Assembly: GCA_021292165.1 (NCBI GenBank)
Contig: CM037879.1
Location: forward strand, 244,653,797 to 244,717,796
Reading direction: 5' to 3'
Source: Shinisaurus crocodilurus
Lineage: Eukaryota; Chordata; Lepidosauria; Squamata; Shinisauridae
Length of the DNA stretch: 64,000 bases
Shown here piece after piece: positions 44,236-54,600 of the stretch. Within the stretch, counting starts at the first letter, position 1; every line of letters starts with the position of its first letter. The position numbers were made by a program, and so were the translations under genes. The notes below the pieces were generated by a model. It ran no database searches and was not told the DNA's origin. It worked only from the letters and a program-made list of their open reading frames with translations.

Positions 44236-44888
44236 CATTTGCATGTCATGCCAACCCACCCTGGCTATAAGTCACAGTGGCTTGGTTGCTCCACGACCAA
44301 CCCATGGTGCAGTGCGCCCGACAAATTATCAGGCCCACCATGAGTCATTCACCCCCTCGGTCCTCCCGTGGGTATCCCATGGGACACTGCGGCAGGACCG
44401 ACTTGTCATCTCCTCCCTGCCATGATTGCAAGCCATTTTTGGCTTGCGTCAAGCCAGAAATCACAATCTCCAGGAGAGAGGAAAGGGAAAGCGGGGGAAA
44501 GCCACAACAAGTGGAAAATAGCTCACACAATTGCAGCGGGGAGGGCAGCAAGCCAGTGACAGCCACCCCCAAGTGCAGCTTGGGCACTTGTGTGATGGCT
44601 GTCACTGGTGGTGGCCCAGGCAAGAGTGGCAAGGGGTTTTTGCTGATCTTGCCAAGTGGCTCACTAGTCACTTCCTGGTACTTATGATGGGGTTGGTCAC
44701 CGAGGTTCAGACAACATGAAACCCGTCATGGGTACAACAACCCCTACCACAAACCATGGGCTGTCAGGGTGGCTTGTTGTCCACAAACAAGCCACCCTGC
44801 AGGAAACGATCCGGGTTCACACAACACGGCAATCCACTGTGGCTTGTCACCCACAATGGATTGTTGTGTCATGTGAACTCAGTCATTA
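44236..44888. mobile_element. Palindromic repeat, GGTTCACACAACACGG family
   Basis: The inside shares CAGCCACCCCCAAGTGCAGC / TTGGGCACTT and GGCAAGGGGTTTTTGC with 48620-49463. The right end has CCGGGTTCACACAACACGGC. No frame and no clear duplication. Confidence 0.6.
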
Positions 44889-45139
44889 ACTCCCGCCACA
44901 CACACTTTTTGGAGCACTTACTGTGGGTCCCTGACAATTCTAAAACAAAAACTGAGGAGGCTGAATCAATGAGATCAAGTGAATGGTGCCCATTGGGGGT
45001 GGCAGGTGTAAGTACCGCTGGTGCTGCCACCCATTTTCTCCATCCTGTTCTGCTGCCTCTAAGGGATTTTTAAAAAAAACCTGTTAGGGATATTTGCGAT
45101 TTTTTGGGGGGAATGGGAAATATATGCATATTATTAGCT

Positions 45140-45335
45140 GAAAGGTAAATGGAGGGGAAATTTGCAACAATTTAAGGGCAGGGCAGTGAATGGAGGGGAA
45201 ATTTGCACACCTGCAGTAACTGCTCAGCTACTGCAGGTGAGCAAATTTCCTCTCCATTTACTTCCCAGCCGTTTATATTTGCATATATTTCCCCTCTATT
45301 TACTTGCCAGACATTAAATTTGTGTCTAATTTCCC
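45140..45335. repeat. Nested hairpins of AAATGGAGGGGAAATTTGC
   Basis: The 19-bp unit occurs at about 45148 and 45189 and, inverted, at about 45238-45262 (GCAAATTTCCTCTCCATTTA). The second and third copies, with ACCTGCAGTAAC / GCTACTGCAGGT, make a strong hairpin at 45187-45262. Confidence 0.8.
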
Positions 45336-45479
45336 AGTCCAAAAGAGTGTGCACAGCAGTAACCACTCCAAAAACGGGACTTGAAAAATGGGGGGGGGGG
45401 AATTAGTATCTCCCCTTTCTGGAGACTCAGGGAAGTGTTGAAAAGGTGGAGGACAGTGAGAACAGTCAGTTCAACGGAG

Positions 45480-45853
45480 ACTAGTACTCAGTTGCCTGCC
45501 TTGCTTGCGGAGGGAGCACTCTGAGCTGCACTTAGGCTTGGACTTGCCAAAGGCACAAATCCCCTTGGTTTAAAGGGAAGGAGGCTGTTGTTCTGCATTG
45601 CTATAGTTAGTATGATGTGTCACTCCCTCTAATAGCAAATGCAGGTGGGCAGTGCCAACAAAAATGGAGCCAAAATGGGCTCAGTGAGAAAGAAGAGAGG
45701 TTGTCAGCAGGCTCGGGGGAACCCCAAGATTTGCAGATATACAAAAAATAAATAAATATATAGTTTAAAAACAAAATCCTGAACAAAAGAACTCCTGTTA
45801 GAGTTGATGATATACTGCAACATTTTGTTGCAGGTCCCAGTTCTAAAGACTGA

Positions 45854-45887
<34 letters not shown>

Positions 45888-46900
45888 GGGGGGGGGGAGT
45901 TGGTGTTGTGTGTTTTTTAAACTGCTGCTTGTTTTGGCAAAATCAATCTTGAATACATGATCATGCAGCAAGCTTTTCCTTGCTGTGAATTTTGCTACCC
46001 TCCCCTAAAATGTCTCTCTCTGCTTCCCCACTGAAAGCTGAACTGGTAGCCCTGAGAAATTGTTATAGCATTGAATCAATAAGACAACAAAGCTGTGGGA
46101 AGTGGGAGGGAGAAAAAACAGGCAAGTCTGGAAAGGCGTGAGGAGTTGTTTTTCTAATTGTGTTGTTGATAAAACTACAAAATCCAGGAGTTTGGCATTA
46201 AATTTAAAATGTACATAATCTTGATTTTCAGTGGTCTGTTCGAATACTGCTAGTTTTTGTTGGTTTCTACTGGTGCATAGCGCAGCTGTTATCTGCAATG
46301 TTGTAGCCATTAGAAAATTAATGTACTTGGGACAAGAGATTGAAATACTTAATGAGAATTGCACCACTAGTGATCATTTTCTCCAACAATATAGCAGTAT
46401 AGCACCATAAACTGATGATAAAATCAGCTGTTTAATTCTGGTGCACATGGGTAGTGGATAGCGGAGACAATGGTGCTGCTAGATAATTTTGTACCTTGGA
46501 CTTAATGGTCTTATGCCCACCCTGCTTAGACAGCCATGTGTATTACTTTAGTTGTGACGTACACAACTAACATTTCTCATCTCTTTCCCCTCACCACCAC
46601 CACCACCACCACCCACTATTCCTTCCATGCTTCTTCATTCCTGGTGTGTTAGATCAAAACACACACACATATACTGTTTCCCAAGCCTGATTAAAAAGAA
46701 AGAAAGAGCACGTGCAGTTTTGTATTTAAATTCACTTAAATCCTTGCACCATCATATCTACAGAGATAAAATGGAGTTTGCTTTTGCTGCCCTGATGTGA
46801 AACACATTTACTTTGGAATAAGCACCATTTTGTTGTAGAACAGGATAACATGTTTTTAAGTAAAAATAATAAGATGAGCATCTGTAACTATGTTCATGCC
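45480..46900. other. Intergenic stretch with simple repeats
   Basis: Contains a (CA)n tract at 45854-45885 running into a G-run (45886-45897), and an ACC triplet tract at 46592-46613. No gene is recognised. Confidence 0.6.
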
Positions 46901-46949
46901 TGGCACGCTACCCCTGATTCTATATATATAGTGGGGGGGGGGAGGGTGA

Positions 46950-47165
46950 TTATCACCTGTAGGCTTAGTTTTATTAACTTTTAGTATTGTCATTTTAAAC
47001 TGCGCTTTTAAATTTGGTTTTAAACTTTTTAACTACATTGTATGTTTTTGTTATTGGTTTTTATGTAGATTTTATTGTATGAATTGTTGTGAACTGCCCA
47101 GTGAGCTTCGGCTGTGGGGCAGTATAGAAATGAAATAAATAAATAATATAATATAATATATTTAA
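46950..47165 (+). mobile_element. L2-like LINE 3' tail
   Basis: TTGTTGTGAACTGCCCAGTG and GGCAGTATAGAAATGAAATA followed by AAATAAATAATATAATATAA match the 3' end seen at 53164-53210. Confidence 0.6.
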
Positions 47166-47169
47166 TACA

Positions 47170-48600
47170 AAGAAAACATTATGCGGTGAGCAGTGCCAGT
47201 GCCAGCCCCAGTGGGCCCCAGCCAGTCCAGATGCTGACACCAGGCCTGTTTGCCTTTGCCCCATCACCTATTTCCCCATCCTTCTGCATTCAGGGCTGAC
47301 CTCTGGGCTACAGTCTAGGCTCCTGCAGTCCAGCCCCTCCCTCCACCCAATGACCTCCCAGAGAGAGGCGGGTGATGGTCTTTTTTCTATCTAAACCTGC
47401 ACAGGATTGCACCCTATGTCTGCCAAAAACACAACATCCCAAATCATCAAATGTACAATATTTTACCATTAGAAAACAGGAGGTTTAAATGAAGAGAAAG
47501 AAATCTACTCCTTGGTTCATAATAAAGCTTTTGAGTGAAAATGGGGAAATGTCACCAGTTGCAATATACCAGCATGAACCCTGTCTTGTGCACATAACAG
47601 TTTGACTCAAATACTGACAACAGCCCGCTTGGAAAAAGAGTGAGAATGATCAGTGTCGCCAATAATTGGTTACAAAATACAAAGGGCAGCTATTGTTTGT
47701 TGATCTCTTTTTCCATTACTCAATTACACATTAAGAGAATGTGCTCCTCCACCTGCCATTGGATGCACAGATGCTAAAACCACAGGAGATCATCTTAACC
47801 CTCAGGTGCTTTCAGAACAATGTTCAGTTAGTTTTATTCCAGATAAACCACAAACAGCCACAATATGCCAGTGTGCAAAACCAGAAATGTATGGCAACCC
47901 ACTTCTTGTCATTTATACAAACACTGATCGATGTTTTCGCTGATCCATCCAAAAGAAATGAAATAAACCCCATTATTTCATGCAGCTTAAGCTCTTATTG
48001 CCTTTTACCTCATCATTAAATATAAGAAGTTTAAGTTCTGGAGCTACTCCAGTTTTTGATAGAACTGAAAATATAAGGGACGAACTAGACATGACGTTAA
48101 ACACATGTAAGCATTTATGCCTGATTTTGTTCTTTCAATAGCAGCTGCAGTGTGTGTGTGTGTGTGTGTGTGTGATCAGGAGTTGGACCACAGCATGTTG
48201 GGGGGGGGGGGTCAACTTCCTCCCCATGCCACGGTACTAATGGAAGTCCCCTCAAGATTAGCCCCAAATTTATACCAATGGCTCCAATGGCAACTTCCCT
48301 CCCAGGGTTAACAGTAACTGGTGGTGGTATTGGGATCACAGTGTGTGGAGAAAAGAGGTTAAAACCTTCCTTCCAGCATACCATGGTCCCAATTCTGATC
48401 AACACCCCTCCCTGGCAGCTATTTAAAGAACAAGAATCATATGTAATGTGCAAAAAAAGCACATGTAATGCTTACATGCATTTAACGTCACATCGCGTTG
48501 GCCCTAAGAGCTCTAGCTAGGAAGACATCTGTTGCCTGCCAATTTTGCATACAAGTTACCCAAAAGAATTCCAAGAACTGAATAGTTATGCAAAGGAGAA
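47170..48600. other. Intergenic stretch without a recognised gene
   Basis: Holds a (GT)n tract at 48150-48173 and a G-run at 48199-48210. A loose foldback (CATGACGTTAAACACATGTAAG at 48091 against CTTACATGCATTTAACGTCA at 48471) may mark a roughly 400-bp palindromic element. Confidence 0.5.
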
Positions 48601-48619
48601 AACTCCCAATTTCAATTAC

Positions 48620-49463
48620 TTTCACTCCCCAAGTTTGAAGCCAGAAGTCCACTCAAGTTTGAAGCCAGAAGCAGGGAACAGGGGAGCAGGGATCACTCCA
48701 GCCAGCTGTCAAGTTGGCTGCTGCGATCTCCCCCTCACGCCCCGATGTGAGTTGTTAGGCCTGGTGGCAGCAGCACAAGTCAGGGTAGCTGTGATCAGTT
48801 CGACCAACTTGTGAGTCGGCTGAATCAATTTCCACCCTGCACCGTTGCCATGCTGCCTTACAACCTTGCAACAGTGGGGCGAGGCAGGGGAGCTGGGATT
48901 GCTGCTGCACGCCACAGCAGTGGGCCTGAAAGGGATTGCCACCACAGCAGGAAGGAGGGGGAAGCCTCTGACAGCCACCCCCAAGTGCCGCTTGGGCACT
49001 TCAGGGATCGCGGTTAGTGGCGCTCACCTGGCCGGCAGCAGCAGCAGGAAAGAGGAGGTCGCTTCAGCCGGCTATGCTGAAGCAACCTACTGTTTCTTGC
49101 TGCTGCTGCCGGTCCAAAATGGCTGGTGGAGGCAGGGAGCAGTGGAAGCCTTTGACAGCCACCCTGAAGTGTCGCTTGGGCACTTTGGGGGCAGCTGTGT
49201 CGGCGGCGCTCACTGGGCTAGCCGCTTGGCAAGAACGGCAAGGGGTTTTTGCCTCTCTCGCTGAGCAGCTTGCTTGCAGTTGGGCTTGACCCACATTGGG
49301 TCATGTCATCTGGGTTCAGACAACATGACAACCCATCGTGGGTCAAACAATCCCAGCTACAAGCCATGGGTCCTCAGGGTTGCTTATAAGCCAAAAATAA
49401 GCCATTCTGATTAACCTGTCCTGGGTTCACACTACACAATGTGTCGTGTCATGCAAACCCGGT
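48620..49463. mobile_element. Palindromic repeat, GGTTCACACAACACGG family, longer copy
   Basis: Contains two degenerate tandem halves, each with GACAGCCACCC(C/T)(C/G)AAGTG and CGCTTGGGCACTT (48969 and 49156). It ends CTGGGTTCACACTACACAAT...GTGTCATGCAAACCC. It is GC-rich, so it produces frames on both strands that I do not call. Confidence 0.55.
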
Positions 49464-49999
49464 CAGAGTGAAGTGATTGCCTCAGGTGCTGGGGCATGAA
49501 AGCAAGGTTCTGGAGGAGAGACTTGTGGTCCGTACAGCTTGCCCTGCACCCCCTAAGCTAGCCTGCTGCTCTCAGGTATGATAAATGATGGTGTCCCATT
49601 GCCAGTGTTGAAGAAAGACTCAACAAGCAGCCCAGTTGACTTTTGTACACCGAATGGGAGGGATGCCCTGTTGTCCTTCACCAAAGTAATTGTGCCAGCC
49701 CTGGTTCAGGTGAACTAGGTGTGGGTGGGTAGGTGGGGGGAAACATGGGTGCCTCCTAAAGCAAAGACAGACCACTCTGTAACTCACTCAGAGGCTGATA
49801 AAAATGTAAGACCCCACCCCCACCCCTGGAAGTCTTAAGAATTTCTTCAGCCCACCTCTGAATGTACAGAAACTGTCTCTGCTTATTCGCAGATGAGGAT
49901 GGGGCTGCAAAGATGCGGAGGTACTTTCTGGGTCAGCCCTCGGTAGAATGGTCTCTTACTTACTGGACCATTTTTTAAAAGCTGCGTAAGCTCTTAGCT

Positions 50000-50134
50000 C
50001 AGTGTTCTCCAACCTTGGGTCCCCAGATGTTTTTGGTCTACAACTCCCAGCATGTCCCAGCCAGTGTAGCTGGCTGGGGTATGCTGGGAGTTGTAGGCCA
50101 AAAACATCTGGGGACCCAAGGTTGGAGAACACTG
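50000..50134. mobile_element. hAT-like foldback MITE, CAGTGTTCTCCAACC family, copy 2
   Basis: Nearly the same sequence as 15082-15216. Flanks TCTTAGCT (49992-49999) and TCTTGGCT (50135-50142) are a 7/8 match. Confidence 0.9.
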
Positions 50135-50768
50135 TCTTGGCTGTTAGGTAAGGATATACTTCTTCACGTATCGGTGTTAAGGGCAGACATACATAGGAAT
50201 GTGTTCTTACTTGCTTAGATTTTGCTATTGGATCCACAGGGTGTATTCCCAGAACAAAGGATTACTTGGCTGTTTACACACCTTAAAGCTCTTATGGACC
50301 TGCTCAGAAGGCTTAGATAGTTCTTGGATGGCTTAGCTTTTAAAACTGGAATGGCAAGAACAAAATGCAGCCACGCTTGTGCTAGGCATTTCCTAATACT
50401 TTTGTTAAGCAAACACAGAGAAAGCTGTCAGATGAGACCAAAGATACAGCATCATGTTACTGTAAATATAACACGGCTGTGTTAGCCGCCTGTCCCCCTA
50501 CCCAGGCAGTAGACTCCTCCAGTGGTATTTTCATTCAAGACTATACAGTAAAAAAAGAGACAAATTATGCTTTTCATGTAATAGGCACAATTAGCATTTG
50601 ATATTTTCTGATGTACAAAAGTAATCAGAATTCTGTATAGTACAATTTTGTCTTGTGGTTTGAGCGTGTTTGCATTTAGATTTACAAGGGGTGGAAGAGA
50701 GACAGAGATATGCTTATAGTAAATAACAAATCTATTTGTTCCGTGTGGCCTGAGTAAGGGTGCAAGTG

Positions 50769-51007
50769 TGGTGTAGTGGTGAGAGTGTTGGACTGGGACT
50801 CGGGAGATCCGGGTTCTAGTCCCCGCTCAGCCATGAAACTCACTGGGTGACTTTGGGCCAGTCACTGACTCTCAGCCTAACCTACCTCACAGGGTTGTTG
50901 TGAGGATAAAGTGGTCTGTGGAGAGGAGGAGGATTATGTAAGCCGCCTTGGGTTCCTTGCAGGAAAAAAGGCAGGGTATAAATATAATTAATTAATTAAT
51001 TAATTAA
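50769..51007 (+). mobile_element. tRNA-derived SINE, full-length copy
   Basis: Head GTGGTGTAGTGGTGAGAGTG with A-box-like TAGTGGTGAG and B-box GGTTCTAGTCC; body with GGGCCAGTCACTGACTCTCA and CCTACCTCACAGGGTTGTTG; tail GGGTATAAATATAATTAATT then (TAAT)n. Same family as 6028-6189. Confidence 0.88.
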
Positions 51008-51011
51008 ATCT

Positions 51012-51095
51012 GATGCCTGTTTAGACAGAAAAAAGTCCTGCAACTCCCAGCATGCCCCAGACAGCCATGCTTAGTATGTTTAGGATTGCACCCTA
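51012..51095. repeat. Truncated GGATTGCACCC palindromic MITE
   Basis: GCCTGTTTAGACAGAAAAAA, CAACTCCCAGCATGCCCCAG and the end AGGATTGCACCC plus TAA match one arm and the right end of the family at 15712-15854. The other arm is deleted. Confidence 0.65.
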
Positions 51096-51623
51096 AGTTT
51101 GTGTATTGCTTGCTGGGCTGGCATTAGGCCAAGAGGTTATGTAGTCCAGACAGCCAGTCTGAGATGTAGATTTAAACTACTTAATATCCACTGTTGTAGT
51201 ATCATTTCTCTTTGATTAATCTGCCCTGCCCCATCAGACAAGCATTAAACTCTTTGAAGCTCCGGTAAGCAACTGAGACCTGATTTATACATGCAGCAGA
51301 ATTATATGGACAATATTAGAAAACAGCATTACTACACGGGTTATTCATGGAGCCGTGCCTTACTTCATACACATACACATTTTAATAAGAGTTATAGAAA
51401 GCACTGCCCTACGCCCTGCCCCAAGGATCACATTCAGTGAAGTCATAGGCATATCTCAGACTCCAATAGAGCTAATAAGAGCCAATACCGTCTGCGGTGA
51501 ACAGAGGTGCTCCAGGAATGGGGAAGACCTGTGATGTTCAATGAACAAATAGTGTAGGAATAAGAGACAAAAAGAGTAACAAGTTAAACCACAGGCCAAA
51601 AGGCAAAATCATCTACATACCAA

Positions 51624-52005
51624 CAGGGCTGGTGTCAAGGTAGGGCAGGCATGGTTGGGCACCTGCCAAGGGCCCGCACTCCAGCGGGGGGCCACTGACA
51701 AGAGCCCCCTGGACTTACTTTTCCTCTTCATCATTGCAACCTGCTTGTTAACCTGCCTCTTGCTCTGGCCCAACTGTGGTGGTGGTGGTGAGAGAAGGAG
51801 GAGCAGTAGATACTTCTACCTACTTATTCACTGGCTTGCCAACTGGAGTATCAAGGCAGCAAGTGGTAGTAATGCTGAGAGGGAGGATGAGGAGCAAGAG
51901 CAGCTGCTGACAATGGCAGTGAGAAGGTAATCACACTGAGGGAGGGGGCCCATTGAGGGCATCTTGTCCAAGCCAAGGGCCATCAAAAACCTGGAGCCAG
52001 CACTG
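51624..52005. mobile_element. hAT-like MITE, CAGGGCTGGTGTC ends
   Basis: Ends are CAGGGCTGGTGTCAAGG and, inverted, CAGTGCTGGCTCCAGG, with a perfect 8-bp duplication CATACCAA (51616-51623, 52006-52013). Internal phrases GGCACCTGCCAAGGGCCCGC recur at 59876-59893, so 59842-60661 is probably a related copy. Confidence 0.9.
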
Positions 52006-52192
52006 CATACCAAGCACACATACCAGACCTCACAAGATTGTCCAGACAATCACAAGCAGAAAGTAGGCCGCCACCAGAAAGGCGTGTTGTTGAGAGCAAA
52101 TTACTCAAGCAAGCCAGGTCAGACCAGTCCAGGATGAATCTTCACTACGACAGTTCACAGGCTAATATTTGTGTTGGGGTTTCTAACATTTA

Positions 52193-52283
52193 CAGCACTA
52201 TCCTATGCACATTAACTCCAAAGTAAATCCTACTAAATTCAGGGATACCTACTCCTAAGTAAGTATGCATAGGATTGCAGCCA
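52193..52283. repeat. Foldback MITE of the CTATCCTATGCA family
   Basis: Arms CTATCCTATGCACATTAACT and AAGTAAGTATGCATAGGATT surround TAAATCCTACTAAATTCAGG. Similar to 7215-7290. Confidence 0.7.
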
Positions 52284-52739
52284 TATATATATAAGCTGTG
52301 GATGGAAGTGGGCTTTCCAAAGCCATAAATTTGGGGCTTCATTCTGAAATGAAGCAAATGGATTCCTTCAGATGCTATTCAAAGCAGAATGTGTAGCCTT
52401 AATGTCTGCCATATCTGCCCACTTACTCTAAACAGGGCTCAGGGGTGTCTGGTAGGAACAGGCTGGGTCTCTGCAGTTATATCACCAAATGTTAACATCT
52501 TCCCAAGCTCTGTATTTATACTGACACATATTGGCTGTATTCAGATGTCACATCAAACCATGGTCTATTGTGATGAGAACACATTGGGTTTGTGCACTTC
52601 TCCCTTCCCCCTTCTTTTGCATGCAAGGGATGAAATTTAAAGCATCCATTTCTGGTTTGAAACAAACCAGTTTCCCATTTTGTCTGAATATGTGAATCAA
52701 CTGGGACATCGACCTACATTCAATAAACTGGGACCACAT

Positions 52740-53212
52740 TACCTGATGGAAAGCCGCTCCTGACCTGAATCTACCCAGACACTACGATCTACATCTGAGG
52801 CCTTTCTCCGAGTGCTGCCTCCAAGGGAGGCTGGGAGGGTGGCAACAAGGGAGAGGGCCTTTTCAGTGGTGACCCCGATTTTGTAATAATCTCCCCACTG
52901 AGGCCCGCCTGGTGCCAAAGTTGTCATCTTTTTGGCACCAGATTAAAACTGCCCTCTACTCCCAGGCATTTAATGGCATATAATGTGACATGTCAGCCGT
53001 TCAAACAGGTCTAGTTTAACAGGTCTAGCTTTTTTTTAATTGAAATTGTTTTATGGTATTTGTTTTAAATTGTTCTTAAATTTTGTATATTTAAATTTTA
53101 TTCTGTATTTTATTGCATCTGTATTTTATGCTGTATTTTTTGTTATTGTGTCTGTGTTTTATGAATTGTTGTGAACCGCCCAGAGAGCTTTGGCTATTGG
53201 GCAGTATATGAA
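52740..53212 (+). mobile_element. L2-like LINE 3' fragment
   Basis: An ORF2-end-like region (AGGGAGAGGGCCTTTTCAGT, TTTGGCACCAGATTAAAACT) is followed by T-rich 3'UTR and the end TTGTTGTGAACCGCCCAGAG, TTGGGCAGTATATGAATG. Frames are broken. Confidence 0.7.
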
Positions 53213-53214
53213 TG

Positions 53215-54600
53215 CAATCTCACATTCATTGCATCCTGCTTTGATATCCTGGTTTGTTATGGTTTGTGCAAACCACACTTTCCCATATTCAAATGAAATG
53301 GGAAATGGTTTCCCCTACCCACACCAAAAAAGCATAAATGGAAGCTTCAAATTTCCTCCCTTCTTGTGCAAAGGATGGGAGTGGAGGGCATCATGTGTGC
53401 CTCTCCTCACAATAAACTATAGTCTGATGGAGCCATTTTGAGTTCTGGAGCAGGGAACATATGCAGTAGAGCTTCCACAGCTGGAATAGCAGCAACAATA
53501 CAGGCTTTGCTTGCACCAGACATTTCTTTGAGTTAAACTGACTATGTCTGATTTTTTTTTTTAAGTACAAAAGGAGCTATACATTTGTTATCTTTGCATG
53601 TGAGCAAGTACACTTGCCCTAAAAATTGGAAAGCTAATGATAAGTACAATACCTTTTGACATTTAAATATTTTTATTTGCTCCACTTTGGAATGTATTTC
53701 CTGAAGACACACACACAATACCTTGACAAAAATCTTTTGAAACACCTTTTATTTTGACGCAGGACAGGAGTGCCAGGGTGTGGAAAGGCTACTTTTGACA
53801 TTAGAAAACCAAAGCCATGTTAGCTGAGCTGATCAATTAATGATTATATTATTATTCTAGACCTTCCAGTCTACATGACCCCATTTGGAGATGCTTAGGC
53901 TGCTACTAATCTCAGAACTTGTTTTGTGGAGCCAAGTATGAACTTCCCACTTGCAGATAATGCTGGAAGGAGTCAGCCACTCTACTTGTACAGGAAGACA
54001 CCTATTTGTGCTGGACCTGCATCACTCCAGCAGCTCCTAATTTCAGGAAAGACTTCACATTCTTGCAGAATTTATAGTGAGTTGAAAGAGACAAAGGATC
54101 CTTCTTGCTTATTTCTGTTTTCTTGATGAAGTGACGTTGTTGTGAAATACAGGATCACCTTCAGCAATGAGACAGACATTGAACGTAGCTTAAGATACAT
54201 TCCAGTTTGCTACAAAGGGAGAAAACCAAACAAAAAGTTTTCATGATTATAATGACAGAATGACAAGTAGACTCCAATGGCAAGAGCTAGCACTGACAGA
54301 ATGAAAAACCAGTGTCTCGTTCCAGTGTGCAATAGAATTACTTACTTCTAGTCTTTTCATTCTCCCTCTTTAGTAGCCCACAGTGTCTGAAAATATAAAT
54401 ACAACAATGAGAAGTCTAAGACTTTCTAAAACTGCTGTGGGTTTGTTGTGATAATTTGACCTTTCTCCTCTGCAGTCCATACTGAAAATTGTATACATAC
54501 CGGTAATCTCCATTAGTGCATTGTTCATTATCCCATTAATGAATATAATAGGATCAAAACAAAAAGAAAGCTACATGGAGGAAAAATATTTTTATGCCTC
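53215..54600. other. Intergenic stretch without a recognised gene
   Basis: AT-rich, with short frames only. No repeat that I can delimit. Confidence 0.45.

Larger units (their letters stand above)
44151..45477. repeat. 1.3-kb structure with about 75-bp inverted terminal arms
   Basis: The left arm (44151-44230) and right arm (45402-45477) are near-identical inverted copies, both containing TCTCACTGTCCTCCACCTTT / TCAACACTTCCCTGAGT in one orientation or the other. Between them lie a GGTTC-family palindromic element and AAATGGAGGGGAAATTTGC hairpins. Either a large non-autonomous DNA transposon or two inverted copies of a smaller repeat. Confidence 0.75.
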
